Shown here piece after piece: positions 1 to 9,105 of a stretch of 64,000 nucleotides of DNA (the stretch's first letter is position 1; the number at the start of each line of letters is the position of its first letter). Source of the stretch: Achromobacter sp. MFA1 R4 (GTDB taxonomy: Bacteria; Pseudomonadota; Gammaproteobacteria; Burkholderiales; Burkholderiaceae_B); NCBI RefSeq assembly GCF_900156745.1, contig NZ_LT707065.1:1426001-1490000 (forward strand). The letters are read 5' to 3'. Both the position numbers and the translations under genes were made by a program. Below the pieces are notes generated by a model that did no database searches, was not told the origin of the DNA, and saw only the letters and a list, made by a program, of their open reading frames with translations.

Positions 1-215
1 ATGCTGCGCGCCTGTTGCCCGGTGATGCCCTCGATGCCGACCGATTGCGCGCCCGCGGCATCAGGCGATGTGACGCTGCATCCTGGCAGGAAAGCCGCCA
101 ATGCCACGGTTGCGGCCAGGCTTGCGAGCCGGGCTGTGAGTCGTCCTGTGACCCGCCCTGTAACGAGGCGGCAGGCGGCGCGGCAAAATCCGTTGCTACT
201 CTGGCGGTGGCGCAT
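1..215 (-). CDS. Putative lipoprotein, N-terminal fragment (runs off the left edge)
   Basis: The minus strand reads open from an ATG at 215 to the window edge, giving 71 codons. A GGAG ribosome-binding site sits about 8 bases before the start. The N-terminus is arginine-rich, then has a hydrophobic stretch at residues 29-43 and ends in FLPGC with Cys46, a plausible though non-canonical lipobox. After the cysteine there is a short polar spacer and then VGIEGITGQQ. The last motif loosely resembles the start of a POTRA domain, as in TamA/BamA-like assembly factors, but too little is visible to assign it. It lies downstream of allA on the same strand. Confidence 0.5.
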   Translation of the reverse strand, partial: MRHRQSSNGFCRAACRLVTGRVTGRLTARLASLAATVALAAFLPGCSVTSPDAAGAQSVGIEGITGQQARS

Positions 216-321
216 TCAGGGCTCCGGCATGGCGGGATGGCTCAGGCGCCCGGATGACGACGGGGGGTGCGCCCGGCTCGAATCCGGGGGATTCTGGCAT
301 ATTTCCCCCTCATGCAGGGGC

Positions 322-879
322 TCAGACGCTCTGGGGCAGATCCTGCGGCACGTCGAGCCGATGCGCGGGGATGGCCACGATGGCGCTTTCCGTGGCGCTG
401 GCGTCGGTGGTCAGGTGCTGGATCAGGTCGATCGTGGTGGAGCGGCGGGTCAGCATCAGGCAGGTGACCTCGGCGTCCGTCACGCGGGTGGCATGCCAGC
501 AGCCCGGCCGCATGCACACCCCCTGCCCTTGCGCCACCCGAAAGGCGGCCAGGGTGGACAGGTCGGGGCTGCCGTCGGCGGCGCTGCGCGCCACCACCTG
601 GATGATGCTGCCCGTCAGCGGGACGATGGCCTGCTGCGTCAGCAGGTGCTTTTCCAGGCTGGCGATCTCCGTGGACTGGCTGCGGTAGTTGACCCACAGC
701 ACCTCGGCGTCGCCACCCGCCCCGGTGTTGAACAGGTGCTCATGCCAGAAGTCGGTGGCGGGGTTTGTGTACAGCGGCACGCCGTTGCCGTCCGGCATGG
801 GCTTGCCCAGCATCCAGCCAAAGGCGCTGAACGCCTCCGGCGTGAGGTCGTTGATTTCAATCTGCGTGTTGCTCGTCAT
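322..879 (-). CDS. allA: Ureidoglycolate lyase family protein (AllA)
   Basis: 185 residues. AllA cleaves ureidoglycolate to glyoxylate and urea late in purine/allantoin breakdown. The sequence matches this cupin-fold family: LTPEAFSAFG near the N-terminus, then IVPLTGSIIQVV, PDLSTLAAF and a GVCMRPGCWHA block, all in the usual order. It is about 25 residues longer than the E. coli enzyme, mostly at the N-terminus and in a central insert. The ATG at 879 was chosen because it overlaps the stop of the upstream 77-residue gene as ATGA, implying translational coupling, and family homology begins just after it. No other allantoin-pathway gene is visible, so the physiological substrate is inferred from the family. 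Confidence 0.85.
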   Translation of the reverse strand: MTSNTQIEINDLTPEAFSAFGWMLGKPMPDGNGVPLYTNPATDFWHEHLFNTGAGGDAEVLWVNYRSQSTEIASLEKHLLTQQAIVPLTGSIIQVVARSAADGSPDLSTLAAFRVAQGQGVCMRPGCWHATRVTDAEVTCLMLTRRSTTIDLIQHLTTDASATESAIVAIPAHRLDVPQDLPQSV

Positions 880-1109
880 GCAGAATCCTGTGATGGCTTG
901 CCGCCGCGTTTGGGAAATTCGGCGTCGTAGTCGAAGTCGCCCCGCGCGATGGCCTCCAGGATGGCGGCGCGACGGTCCGCGGCGCGCTTGAGGTTGGCGG
1001 CGGTGGGCTTGACCCGGATACGCTCGACACAATGCCGGCCGTCAAAGAAGAAACCGATCTCGATGGACGACTCGGACGCGGGGCGCACCCCTTCGAATCC
1101 CCTGCTCAT
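876..1109 (-). CDS. Stand-alone integrase arm-type DNA-binding domain (DUF3596-like), 77 aa
   Basis: A 77-residue protein with a good ribosome-binding site (AGGGGA about 8 bases before the ATG at 1109). It shows the pattern of the arm-type DNA-binding domain at the N-terminus of some phage tyrosine integrases (DUF3596): G-R-x-C-x-E at residues 24-29, PTAANLKRA at 35-43, and GDFDYDAEFP at 57-66. No catalytic integrase domain follows. The gene ends inside the start of allA (ATGA overlap), so the two are co-translated. It may be a remnant of a mobile element or a domesticated DNA-binding protein; its role is unknown. Confidence 0.75.
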   Translation of the reverse strand: MSRGFEGVRPASESSIEIGFFFDGRHCVERIRVKPTAANLKRAADRRAAILEAIARGDFDYDAEFPKRGGKPSQDSA

Positions 1110-1208
1110 CGCGTGCTCCCCTGTTGCCGATGGCCCACATGATAAACGCATCGATATGACGGCGGCGCTGGCATACACTGCCCGAATCCCCTTTCCGAGG
1201 ACGCGCAA

Positions 1209-1589
1209 ATGGCTACTGACCTGACGTCGCACTACGTGTATCTGGACGCCAGCGGCGCCGCCGCCGTCGTGACGGGCGGCGACGCATTCTGGTCGCAGTC
1301 CGGCGAAGACCTGGAGAAGTACGGGCGCGGCTGGCTGGTGTCCGAATACGAATTCACGTCGGACTGGCCGCAGTGGGAGATGCATCCGGGCGCCGACGAA
1401 ATCGTGCGGCTCATGGCCGGCGCCGCGGAGCTGCACCTGGAGTGGCCCACCGGCATCCAGCGCGTGAAGATGCTGGCCGGGGACGCCTACGTCATCCCCA
1501 AGGGCGCATGGCACACCGTCAAGGTCATCGAGCCCTGCCGCATGCTGCACATCACCATGGGCGCGGGCACGCAGCACCGGCCCGCCTAG
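1209..1589 (+). CDS. Small cupin-domain protein
   Basis: 126 residues forming a single cupin barrel. Motif 1 is HPGADEIVRLMAG and motif 2 is GDAYVIPKGAWHTV, providing His and Glu metal-ligand candidates. The product is probably a cytosolic metal-dependent enzyme or small-molecule sensor, but no substrate can be deduced. It is divergent from the arm-domain/allA pair, with about 100 bases between starts, so the two may share a control region. An AGGA-type ribosome-binding site precedes the ATG. It ends 9 bases from the convergent MFS gene. Confidence 0.8.
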   Translation: MATDLTSHYVYLDASGAAAVVTGGDAFWSQSGEDLEKYGRGWLVSEYEFTSDWPQWEMHPGADEIVRLMAGAAELHLEWPTGIQRVKMLAGDAYVIPKGAWHTVKVIEPCRMLHITMGAGTQHRPA

Positions 1590-1598
1590 CGCCGCGCG

Positions 1599-2840
1599 CT
1601 ACCCCGCCGCGCCGGCGGGGCGCACGCGCTGGATCTCGCGGTCGTCGATGGGCCAGTGCAACGCGGCCGACAGCACGCCCAGCGCCATCGCGCCCAGCCA
1701 GATCAGGTCATAGGACCCGGTGGCCTCGAACACGACGCCGCCCAGCCACACGCCCATGAACGAACCCAGCTGATGGCCGAAGAACACGAAGCCGAACAGC
1801 GTCGTGATGTAGCGCACGCCGAACACCTGCGAGATCAGGCCATTGGTGAGCGGCACCGTGCCCAGCCACACAAAGCCCATGACCGCCGCGAACACATACA
1901 CCGACCAGGTCGACAGCGGCAGCAGCACGAATAGCGCGATAGCCGCGGTGCGCACGAGGTAAAGGCCGGCCAGCAGGTATTTGCGCCGATGGTGCGCCCC
2001 CAGGATGCCGCAGACATAGGTGCCCATGACGTTGGTCAGGGCGATGATGGCGAGCGCGGCCACGGCGTCCGACGCGCGCAGGCCCTTGTCCATCAGATAG
2101 GCGGGCAGGTGCGTGCCGATGAAGGCAAGCTGGAAGCCGCAGGCGAGAAAGCCCAGGTTCAGCAGCCAGAAGCCGGGCCGCGTGAACGCCTCGCGCATGG
2201 CGTCGGTCAGGGACAGGTTTGCGTCGGGCGCGCTTGCGTCGCGCAGCCGGCCGGCCGGCTCGCGCAGCGGAAACGCCAGGGGCAGCAGGATCAGCAGCGC
2301 AACGGCGAATCCCAGCAGCGCCGCGACCCAGCCCCAACCGCCTATCAGCCACTGCGCGGCTGGCACCATCGTGAATTGGCCCAGTCCGCCCACCGCTCCG
2401 GCCACACCCAGCGCCCAGCCGCGCCGCTCCGGCGGCACCAGCCGGCTGAGCGCGCCGTAGATGGCGGCAAACGCGGTGCCGGACAGCGCAATGCCGACAC
2501 AGACGCCGGCGGTCCACATGAAGCCCGCGGGCGTGGTGGCGTAAGCCATGCCCGCCAGGCCTGCCGCATAGAACACCAGGCCGCCGGCGATCACCTTGGC
2601 CGATCCAAAGCGGTCCGCGATCATGCCGGTGAAAGGCTGCGCGACACCCCAGGTCAGGTTCTGCACGGCCAGCGCGATGGCAAAGGTCTCGCGGCTCCAG
2701 CCCCGGTCCATGGTGACGGGCAAGAGGAACAGGCCCTGGACGTGCCGCACGCCCAGAGCCAGGCCCATGATGACGCCGCCGGCCAGCACCAGCAGCCAGA
2801 GCTGCGATGCATCCAGGGAAGATTTTTGAGGGATGGACAT
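1599..2840 (-). CDS. MFS transporter (about 12 TM)
   Basis: 413 residues rich in hydrophobic helices and typical of an inner-membrane major facilitator superfamily permease. The loop after helix 2 reads GMIADRFGSAKV, the usual MFS A-motif region. Similar Gly-rich proteins transport monocarboxylates or small organic anions, but the substrate cannot be read from the sequence. A GAGAGG ribosome-binding site precedes the ATG at 2840. The gene is convergent with the cupin gene and is separated from the next gene by a 317-base region. Confidence 0.85.
   Translation of the reverse strand: MSIPQKSSLDASQLWLLVLAGGVIMGLALGVRHVQGLFLLPVTMDRGWSRETFAIALAVQNLTWGVAQPFTGMIADRFGSAKVIAGGLVFYAAGLAGMAYATTPAGFMWTAGVCVGIALSGTAFAAIYGALSRLVPPERRGWALGVAGAVGGLGQFTMVPAAQWLIGGWGWVAALLGFAVALLILLPLAFPLREPAGRLRDASAPDANLSLTDAMREAFTRPGFWLLNLGFLACGFQLAFIGTHLPAYLMDKGLRASDAVAALAIIALTNVMGTYVCGILGAHHRRKYLLAGLYLVRTAAIALFVLLPLSTWSVYVFAAVMGFVWLGTVPLTNGLISQVFGVRYITTLFGFVFFGHQLGSFMGVWLGGVVFEATGSYDLIWLGAMALGVLSAALHWPIDDREIQRVRPAGAAG
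1602..1620. terminator. GC-rich hairpin between the convergent cupin and MFS genes
   Basis: A perfect 8-bp stem (CCCCGCCG / CGGCGGGG) with a 3-base loop lies at the 3' end of the MFS gene, 13 bases after the cupin stop. It could stop transcription from the cupin side, but there is no clear T-run and the sequence also encodes the last MFS residues. The terminator call is therefore tentative. Confidence 0.35.
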
Positions 2841-3157
2841 GGTGGACCTCTCGCAGGGAACGTCGCCCCGCAGCAGGCGGGCGCCGGCTCTATTACAGGG
2901 GCGCCGCCCGGGCGCTTCAACCGATTAATTTTTGCCGGCTGCATGCGCGGGCGGAATGCGATCCGGGCGCCCCCTCTGACCGGACAGCGGCCGCGGACGT
3001 TAACGCTTCGTTTTCTATGGTTACATCTAAGGCGATCTGTCCCTGGTAACGCTGGTTACAGTGCTGCCTTCTCCATTCACCTCGGCAGGCATTGACTCAT
3101 GTGGCACGCCCGGTCTGGCACTTTCACTTCCGCGGTTCCTGGCCGCGCCCGCAAACC
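2841..3157. other. Intergenic region upstream of the MFS and WG-repeat genes
   Basis: 317 bases between divergently oriented genes. The AT-richer part near 2925-3065 includes CTGGTAACGCTGGTTACAG, a loose repeat of GGTTACA-like words that could belong to a promoter or operator. No convincing -35/-10 pair, RNA gene or coding sequence was found. A TTG at 3092 would extend the next gene by 22 codons but lacks a strong ribosome-binding site. Confidence 0.5.
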
Positions 3158-6100
3158 ATGACGGCGGCGCCGTTCTTCAGGCCCCTGGCGCTCGCCGCGG
3201 CGCTGGCCGGATTGGCGCTGCTGGCGCCCGCCGGCGCGCACGCGCAGCCCGATTGGACGCAGCAATGCGGCCTGAACTACGTCGGCGAAGGCGCCGGCAC
3301 GCCGTGCAATCAGCCCTACCAGGAAGGCCTGGCCGCCGTGCTGGTGGGCACCGCCGATGGCGAATCGGCCGCCTGGGGCTATATCGACAAGCAGGGCGCC
3401 ATGGCCATCGCGCCCGCGTACTCGGACGCCCGGCCCTTCCAGAACGGACTGGCCGCGGTCAGCCGGGACGACCTCTGGGGCTACATCGACCGACAGGGAC
3501 GCTGGGCCATCGAGCCGCGGTTCTCGGAAGCCACGGGGTTCAACGCGCAGGGCACGGCGCTGGCCGAGGAAAACGGCCAGGACGTGCTGATCGACCGCCA
3601 CGGCAAAGTGCTCAAGACCTTTGCGCTGGGCACGCGCACGTCGGGCTTTGCACCCGGCCAGACGCTGGCGGCCATGGAGATCCCGACACCGCCCAGCCTG
3701 TTCAACACCACGACCGGCAAGCCGGCCGCGCTGCCCGAGGACGTGATGGCGCTGGCCGCGCCCAGCGGCGGCTATCTGCCCGCGCAGGCGCGCGGCTCGC
3801 GCTACGGCGGCTGGTGGGGGCTGCTGGACCGCCACGGCGCATGGGCGGTCGCTCCGCAAACCTTGCGTTCCTTCGCCCCGCCGCTGCGCGACGGTGACGT
3901 GGTGGCCGTGAATCGCGAGCGCGCCTGGGAATTCGTCGACCTGCGCGGCGAGCCGCTGTCGACGCAGCGCTACACCAGCGTCGAACTGCTGGCGCCGGGC
4001 GTATGGCTGGCCAAAGCGGATGCCAACGGCGGCACGTCGCTGCTGGACGGAGAACTCCAGCCCCTGCACGTGTTTCGCGACGACTACCTGGGCGTGGCGC
4101 AGCGCGAGGGATGGCGCATCGCCTCCGAACCGGGCATGACGCTGCTGATCGACCCCGCAGGCGGCGTGCAGCTTCTGGCGCTGCGCAACGGCGAGGTGAA
4201 AATCCACGACGGGCGCGCGTGGGTGTACGGCGCGCCAGCGGGGCCGGCGGCGGACTCCACCGCCGATACGATGCATGCGGCCGACGCGGCGCAGGCCGGT
4301 GGGGACGCGGCGGCGGCCAAGGAGGCAGAGGCAGAGGCAAACCCCGAGGCAGAGGCCGCTGCGGACGCGATGCAGGCGGCGTCAGCGGCCGAAACCGCAG
4401 CCGCCTTCGTGGACCCGCCAGTGGCGGCCCAGGCCGGCGATGCCGCGACGCAAGCCGCCAGCGACGCGGCCACGGCCTCCTACGACACCGCGCAGGACGC
4501 GGCCCTCGCCGCCGACGATGACCCATCGCTCTACCAGATCTACGCCCGCGACGGCCGCGCCATGCTGGATGAGGCCTCCCTCTCCCGCCTGCGCGGCTAC
4601 GAGGTCAGCGCGTTCCATTACGGACGCGAAGCCGCCGGCAATGCCGATGCGCCGCTGGCGCTGCTGCGTCCCCTCGACGACGACAAACCGCTGGGGGTGC
4701 TGACCGCCGCGGGCGCCATCGTGACCAATCCCGAGTGGGACAGCATCGACACCTACGACGTCGCGCTGCCGATCGTCGCGCGCACCCGGCAGTACCAAGT
4801 CGGCGCAATCGGTCCCGACGGCGCGTGGGCCGTCGAGCCGCGGTACGCCGAGATGCGCCCTTTCAAGGGCGCCTACACCTGGGCCCGCACGAAGGACATG
4901 GACCGCCGCGAAGCCGACTTGATCGATGCCCGCGGCCAGAAGGTGCCCGTCCCGGCCGAGGTGCTGGAAGAAGCGTCGCGCATCGATGGCGACCTGCTGC
5001 ATTACCGCGCCATGAACGAAAACCGCCAGCGCCGCTGGGGCATCTGGAACCTGCGCAAGGGCGCGCCGATGCTCAAGCCGGTCTACGACCAGATCGAGGA
5101 GTTCGAGGACGACTGGGCCAAGGTGCAGGACCAGGGCCGCTGGGGCGTGGTCGACCGGCAGGGCAAGTGGGTGCTGCCCGCCCGGTACGACGGCGCGTAC
5201 GACCTGGAATACCTGGGCAACGGCCTCATGCTGGTGGATGCGCCCGACGCCAAGCGCGAAAGCGGCGGCTATCGCGAAAGCGCCTACCGCGTGATCAACC
5301 TGCGCACGGGCAAAGCGAGCGAACCCGTGATCGGCAAGCCGCAGAAACTGCAGGACGGACGCTACCTGGGCGAGTTGGCCGACGAGAGCGCCGTGCTGTT
5401 CGACGCGCAGGGCGCCGCCCTGCGCGTCTCGAACGGCCGCGCGGCGCGCACGCAGCAATACGGGGACTGGATCCACGTCGAGTACGACGAGCGCGAAGGC
5501 GCCATCGACGCGCGCGGCAACCTGAAGGTGCCCGCGCGCTATGGCGAATTCAATCCGTTCTTTGCGCAGCCCGAAGGCCTGGCGCGCGCCTACCTCGGAC
5601 CGGGCTACCGCGTGATCGACCAGACCGGCAGGACCGTGCTGGAAAAGTGGGGCGACGGCACGCCGCTGGCGTCGATGCGGCGCGTCGTCTTCAATGACAG
5701 CGAGGATTCGTCCAGCATCATGGTGGACCTGCAGGGCCGCGAGATCGCGCGGCTGCCGGGCCGCTACGCGGTCGACGCCGACAAGGCCAGCGAAGGCGTG
5801 GTGCCCTACAGCGATGCCCGGAACAAGTACGGGTTCATCGACGCGGACGGCAAGCGCGTCGTGGGCGCGCACTTCGACTATCTCGGCCCTTTGAAGGACG
5901 GGCTCGCCCGGGCCCGCCGCCTGGCGCGCACCGGCAAGCAGTACGGCTACATCGACCTGACCGGACGCTACGCCATCGCGCCCGCGTTCACGTGGGCCGA
6001 CGACTTCCACGAGGGGCGCGCGCTGGTGCGCCGCACCCGGCTGGTCGAATACATCGACACCAAGGGCAAGACCACCGCGCTGTTCGGCCTGCTGTGCGGC

Positions 6101-6214
6101 ACGATGGTGATCGTGGACGCCCAGGACAGGCAGAGCTGGCCGCCGCGCAAACTCGATTGCCCCGAGGCCGCCGGCATCACCCCTCCCGCAACCGAACAAG
6201 CCAACGCAGAATGA
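3158..6214 (+). CDS. Exported WG-repeat protein 1
   Basis: 1018 residues from the ATG at 3158, chosen because it gives a clean signal peptide (about residues 1-30, ending AGAHAQ). The mature protein is built of WG repeats, for example WGYIDRQGRWAIEP near residue 108, WGVVDRQGKW near 665 and YGYIDLTGRYAIAP near 930. The repeats are interrupted by an Ala/Glu/Asp-rich low-complexity linker at about residues 358-455. Paired cysteines near both ends (37 and 50; two more near the C-terminus) suggest disulfides in the periplasm. WG repeats are beta-rich binding modules of largely unknown function. The stop overlaps the start of a second WG-repeat gene. The ribosome-binding site is weak, so a TTG start at 3092 is possible. 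Confidence 0.8.
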   Translation: MTAAPFFRPLALAAALAGLALLAPAGAHAQPDWTQQCGLNYVGEGAGTPCNQPYQEGLAAVLVGTADGESAAWGYIDKQGAMAIAPAYSDARPFQNGLAAVSRDDLWGYIDRQGRWAIEPRFSEATGFNAQGTALAEENGQDVLIDRHGKVLKTFALGTRTSGFAPGQTLAAMEIPTPPSLFNTTTGKPAALPEDVMALAAPSGGYLPAQARGSRYGGWWGLLDRHGAWAVAPQTLRSFAPPLRDGDVVAVNRERAWEFVDLRGEPLSTQRYTSVELLAPGVWLAKADANGGTSLLDGELQPLHVFRDDYLGVAQREGWRIASEPGMTLLIDPAGGVQLLALRNGEVKIHDGRAWVYGAPAGPAADSTADTMHAADAAQAGGDAAAAKEAEAEANPEAEAAADAMQAASAAETAAAFVDPPVAAQAGDAATQAASDAATASYDTAQDAALAADDDPSLYQIYARDGRAMLDEASLSRLRGYEVSAFHYGREAAGNADAPLALLRPLDDDKPLGVLTAAGAIVTNPEWDSIDTYDVALPIVARTRQYQVGAIGPDGAWAVEPRYAEMRPFKGAYTWARTKDMDRREADLIDARGQKVPVPAEVLEEASRIDGDLLHYRAMNENRQRRWGIWNLRKGAPMLKPVYDQIEEFEDDWAKVQDQGRWGVVDRQGKWVLPARYDGAYDLEYLGNGLMLVDAPDAKRESGGYRESAYRVINLRTGKASEPVIGKPQKLQDGRYLGELADESAVLFDAQGAALRVSNGRAARTQQYGDWIHVEYDEREGAIDARGNLKVPARYGEFNPFFAQPEGLARAYLGPGYRVIDQTGRTVLEKWGDGTPLASMRRVVFNDSEDSSSIMVDLQGREIARLPGRYAVDADKASEGVVPYSDARNKYGFIDADGKRVVGAHFDYLGPLKDGLARARRLARTGKQYGYIDLTGRYAIAPAFTWADDFHEGRALVRRTRLVEYIDTKGKTTALFGLLCGTMVIVDAQDRQSWPPRKLDCPEAAGITPPATEQANAE

Positions 6215-9105
6215 TCATGACGTCACGTGTGCTTCGCACCACCCGCATCGCCTGCGCCCTGGCCGCGCTGGGCGCGTCCCTGTCCGCGCAGGCGTATTCC
6301 GGCCATGTGTACTGCCTGGGCGAGGTCTTCTACGAGGCCTATCCCGCCGCCGACGACATCGCCTCACGCAGTCCCTTCGGCAACGGGTGCATCCGGGACC
6401 TGCACGACGAGCGCGCCGCGGTGCTGCTGCCTTCGGCCATCGAGAACATCGACCGCGTGCCGCACGATTTCTCGCTGCGCCGCCATGCCTGGGGCTTTCT
6501 GGACCCAGATGGCCGCGTCGCGATCAAGCCCATCTTCGAGGCGGTGCGCGACTTCCGCCATGGACTGGCCGCGGTGCAGTGGCAGGGAAAATGGGGCTTC
6601 ATCGACACCAGGGGCCGCATGGCGGTGCGGCCGCGCTATGACGCGGTGCAGGACTTTGTCGAAGTCGGACTGGCGGTGGCCACCCTGGACGGCAGGCCCA
6701 TGCTGATCGACCGCCAGGGCAATCCGGTCGGCCAGCCGTTCGAGGAAGTCGTGCGCGACGTGCGCCTGTCCGACGGCGTGCCCGCGCGGGCGACCGTCCA
6801 GTACCGGGAAGAGTACCGCTCGGCCTCCGGCGAACGCCGCTACGGCGGCGCCGGCGTCGTGATCACGCGGCCGCTGGGCGACAAGGGCCTGTACGTCGCC
6901 TCCGATGGCCAGGCGAAGTACGGCGTGGTGGACAAGGACTGGAACTGGGTCGTGGAGCCGGTGCTGGACGACATCTACGTGCAGGAAGGCGCAGGCGTGG
7001 CCACCGGCTACGGCGCAGAAGGCTCGATGATGGTGACCGCCGACGGCAAGCTCATCGGCGCCGGCCAGCAGTACGAAAGCATGAATCCGGTGGGCACGGC
7101 GTTCTTCAGCGCGGCGCTGCCACGCCAGGCCGGCTTTGCGGTGCTGGACCGCGATGGCACGGTCGTCGCCACGCTGACGCAGGACGAAGGCCACGCCTCG
7201 CAGCGCCATGCCGACATCATTGTGTACCCGTCGGGCGACCAGCTCGTGGCGCTGGTCCCGGGACACAAGACCCCCGTCACGCTGGGCCAGGGCTTGTCGG
7301 CCACTGACGAAATGGAGGGCTATGTGCTGTTCGTGGATGGCTCCAGCCGGGCCGCCGGCCTGCTGACGCCCTCGGGCGCCTGGCTGCACGGCGCCACCGC
7401 GCCTGCCTGGCTGGCAGACGCCCGCCGCATCGCGGTGCGCGAGGGCAATCTGTGGCTGTCCGGCGCGCAGGACGAGCTGCTCAACGTGGTGGACCGCGAG
7501 GGCAAGGCGCTGCTCAAGCCCGAGACCGTGGCGGCGCTACGGGACCGGCCGCTGACGCCGCTGCCGGGCGGCGTGCCGGGCGGTCCGCTGGGCCTGCTCG
7601 GGCAAAGCCATTGCCAGTGCGATGACGTGGAGGTGGGCCTGCTGCTGGCGGACGGCAGCATCGTGACCGATGCCTCGTGGTCTGCGGTCACGCCGCTGGA
7701 CGAGGCCGGCGGCCAGGCCGATGCCCCGATCAAGGCGGACCAGTTGCGCTACGCGGCCGAGACCGACGCAGGCATGGTGCTGCTGGATGCGCGCGGCCAG
7801 GCGCTGGACCTGCCCGTTCAGCAGCACATCGGCATGTTCCGCCACGGTTACGCGCAGGTCTATGGCGACGGCGTGGTGCGGATGATCGATCGCGCGGGCA
7901 AGACCTACGCGCTGCCGGAGAACTTTGATTCGCAGGTCGTGGCGCCCGGCGTGGTGCGCTTCCTGAAGACGGCGGCCGACGGCGCGCCGTGGGGGCTGTA
8001 CGACTTCGTCGCCGGCAAGGAACTGGCCGCGCCCGCGTTCAGCCGCATCGGCGACTTCCGCAACGGCCAGGCGGTCGCCGCGCTGGGCGCGGGCCGCGTC
8101 GGCGTCATCGACATGCAGGGCCGGTGGATCCTGCCGGCCAGCCATCACGACGTCGAACGCGTGAACGACATGCTGTGGCGGGTCTCGCAACCCGGCAAGC
8201 AGGAGTACGAATCCGACCGCCCCGCCGCCGTCTTCAATGCGCAAGGCAAGGCGCTGACCGCCTTCATGCCCGGCTTGCAGATCGGCGACTTCGGAGATGG
8301 CTCGCTCAGCGCGGGCAATCGCGAACGCCGCTGGATCATCTCGCCGGACGGCTCGGACGCGCTGGACATGAAGGACGCCGACTACATCCGCCTGGGCGAC
8401 TGGATGGAGATCCGCCGCCCCGACCGCCAGGGCTACCTGAACGCCAGCGGCGCCTGGCAGATCGAACCCGCGGCCTGGACCGCAACCGACTTCCGGGGCG
8501 CGCCCGCGCGGGCCCTGGCGATGGACGCCGCCGGCACGCGCATCATCGACGCCAACGGCAAGACCCTAGCGACCTTGCCCAAGGGCGAATGGGTCTGGCC
8601 GCGCCGCTCCGACATGCTGCTGCGCCATTACGCGACGGACCGCGGGACCCGGACCGACTACACCGACCTCTCGGGCAAGCCCCGGCTCACGGTCGACGGC
8701 CTGGCATCGGCGTTCTCGGAAGGCCGCGCCGTGACGCAACTGTCCGGCGGCGGGGTGCGCTGGGTGGACACCCGGGGCACGCTGGTGGGGCCCGCCTTCG
8801 ACGCGCTGGGCGCGATGCGCGAAGGCCTGGCGCCCGCCCGCAAGGACCGCAGCTATGGCTACGTGAACCGCGAGGGCGAGTTCGCCATCCCGGCAGACTT
8901 CCAGGCGGTGTCGGGCTTCTCGCAACAGCGCGCCGTGGTCTCCACGGATGACGTGTCGCAGATCATCGACGACACCGGCCATCGGCTCGCCTACGTGCAG
9001 ATGCAGTGCGGCATCCGCACGCTGTACGGCGCCGCCGGGCAGCGCCTGTGGCCGCTGCGCATGCCCCACGGCTGCAAGGACCGTCCTCAGGCCAGCGCCT
9101 ACTGA
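6211..9105 (+). CDS. Exported WG-repeat protein 2
   Basis: 964 residues. The ATG at 6211 overlaps the preceding stop as ATGA, so the two genes should be co-translated; the ATG at 6217 is an alternative. A signal peptide ends around SAQAYS (about residue 26). WG-type repeats run through the protein, for example WGFIDTRGRMAV, VGVIDMQGRWILP and YGYVNREGEFAIP. It lacks the Ala/Glu linker of its neighbour but shares the architecture and C-terminal cysteine layout, so the pair looks like an ancient duplication. It is probably periplasmic or surface-exposed, perhaps a scaffold. Its end overlaps the convergent lyase gene by 7 bases. Confidence 0.8.
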   Translation: MIMTSRVLRTTRIACALAALGASLSAQAYSGHVYCLGEVFYEAYPAADDIASRSPFGNGCIRDLHDERAAVLLPSAIENIDRVPHDFSLRRHAWGFLDPDGRVAIKPIFEAVRDFRHGLAAVQWQGKWGFIDTRGRMAVRPRYDAVQDFVEVGLAVATLDGRPMLIDRQGNPVGQPFEEVVRDVRLSDGVPARATVQYREEYRSASGERRYGGAGVVITRPLGDKGLYVASDGQAKYGVVDKDWNWVVEPVLDDIYVQEGAGVATGYGAEGSMMVTADGKLIGAGQQYESMNPVGTAFFSAALPRQAGFAVLDRDGTVVATLTQDEGHASQRHADIIVYPSGDQLVALVPGHKTPVTLGQGLSATDEMEGYVLFVDGSSRAAGLLTPSGAWLHGATAPAWLADARRIAVREGNLWLSGAQDELLNVVDREGKALLKPETVAALRDRPLTPLPGGVPGGPLGLLGQSHCQCDDVEVGLLLADGSIVTDASWSAVTPLDEAGGQADAPIKADQLRYAAETDAGMVLLDARGQALDLPVQQHIGMFRHGYAQVYGDGVVRMIDRAGKTYALPENFDSQVVAPGVVRFLKTAADGAPWGLYDFVAGKELAAPAFSRIGDFRNGQAVAALGAGRVGVIDMQGRWILPASHHDVERVNDMLWRVSQPGKQEYESDRPAAVFNAQGKALTAFMPGLQIGDFGDGSLSAGNRERRWIISPDGSDALDMKDADYIRLGDWMEIRRPDRQGYLNASGAWQIEPAAWTATDFRGAPARALAMDAAGTRIIDANGKTLATLPKGEWVWPRRSDMLLRHYATDRGTRTDYTDLSGKPRLTVDGLASAFSEGRAVTQLSGGGVRWVDTRGTLVGPAFDALGAMREGLAPARKDRSYGYVNREGEFAIPADFQAVSGFSQQRAVVSTDDVSQIIDDTGHRLAYVQMQCGIRTLYGAAGQRLWPLRMPHGCKDRPQASAY

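Noticed and set aside
280..294. Hairpin GAATCC-GGG-GGATTC after allA
   Set aside because: Only 6 bp with a 3-base loop and no T-run; too weak to call a terminator.
1..930. Long plus-strand open frame over the allA region
   Set aside because: It is antisense to allA and the lipoprotein start, with low-complexity Gly/Ala/Arg composition and no domain signature; a GC-rich shadow.
876..1109. Prophage or integrative element at the arm-domain gene
   Set aside because: No integrase catalytic domain, att-like repeats, tRNA or other phage genes nearby; only the isolated domain is supported.
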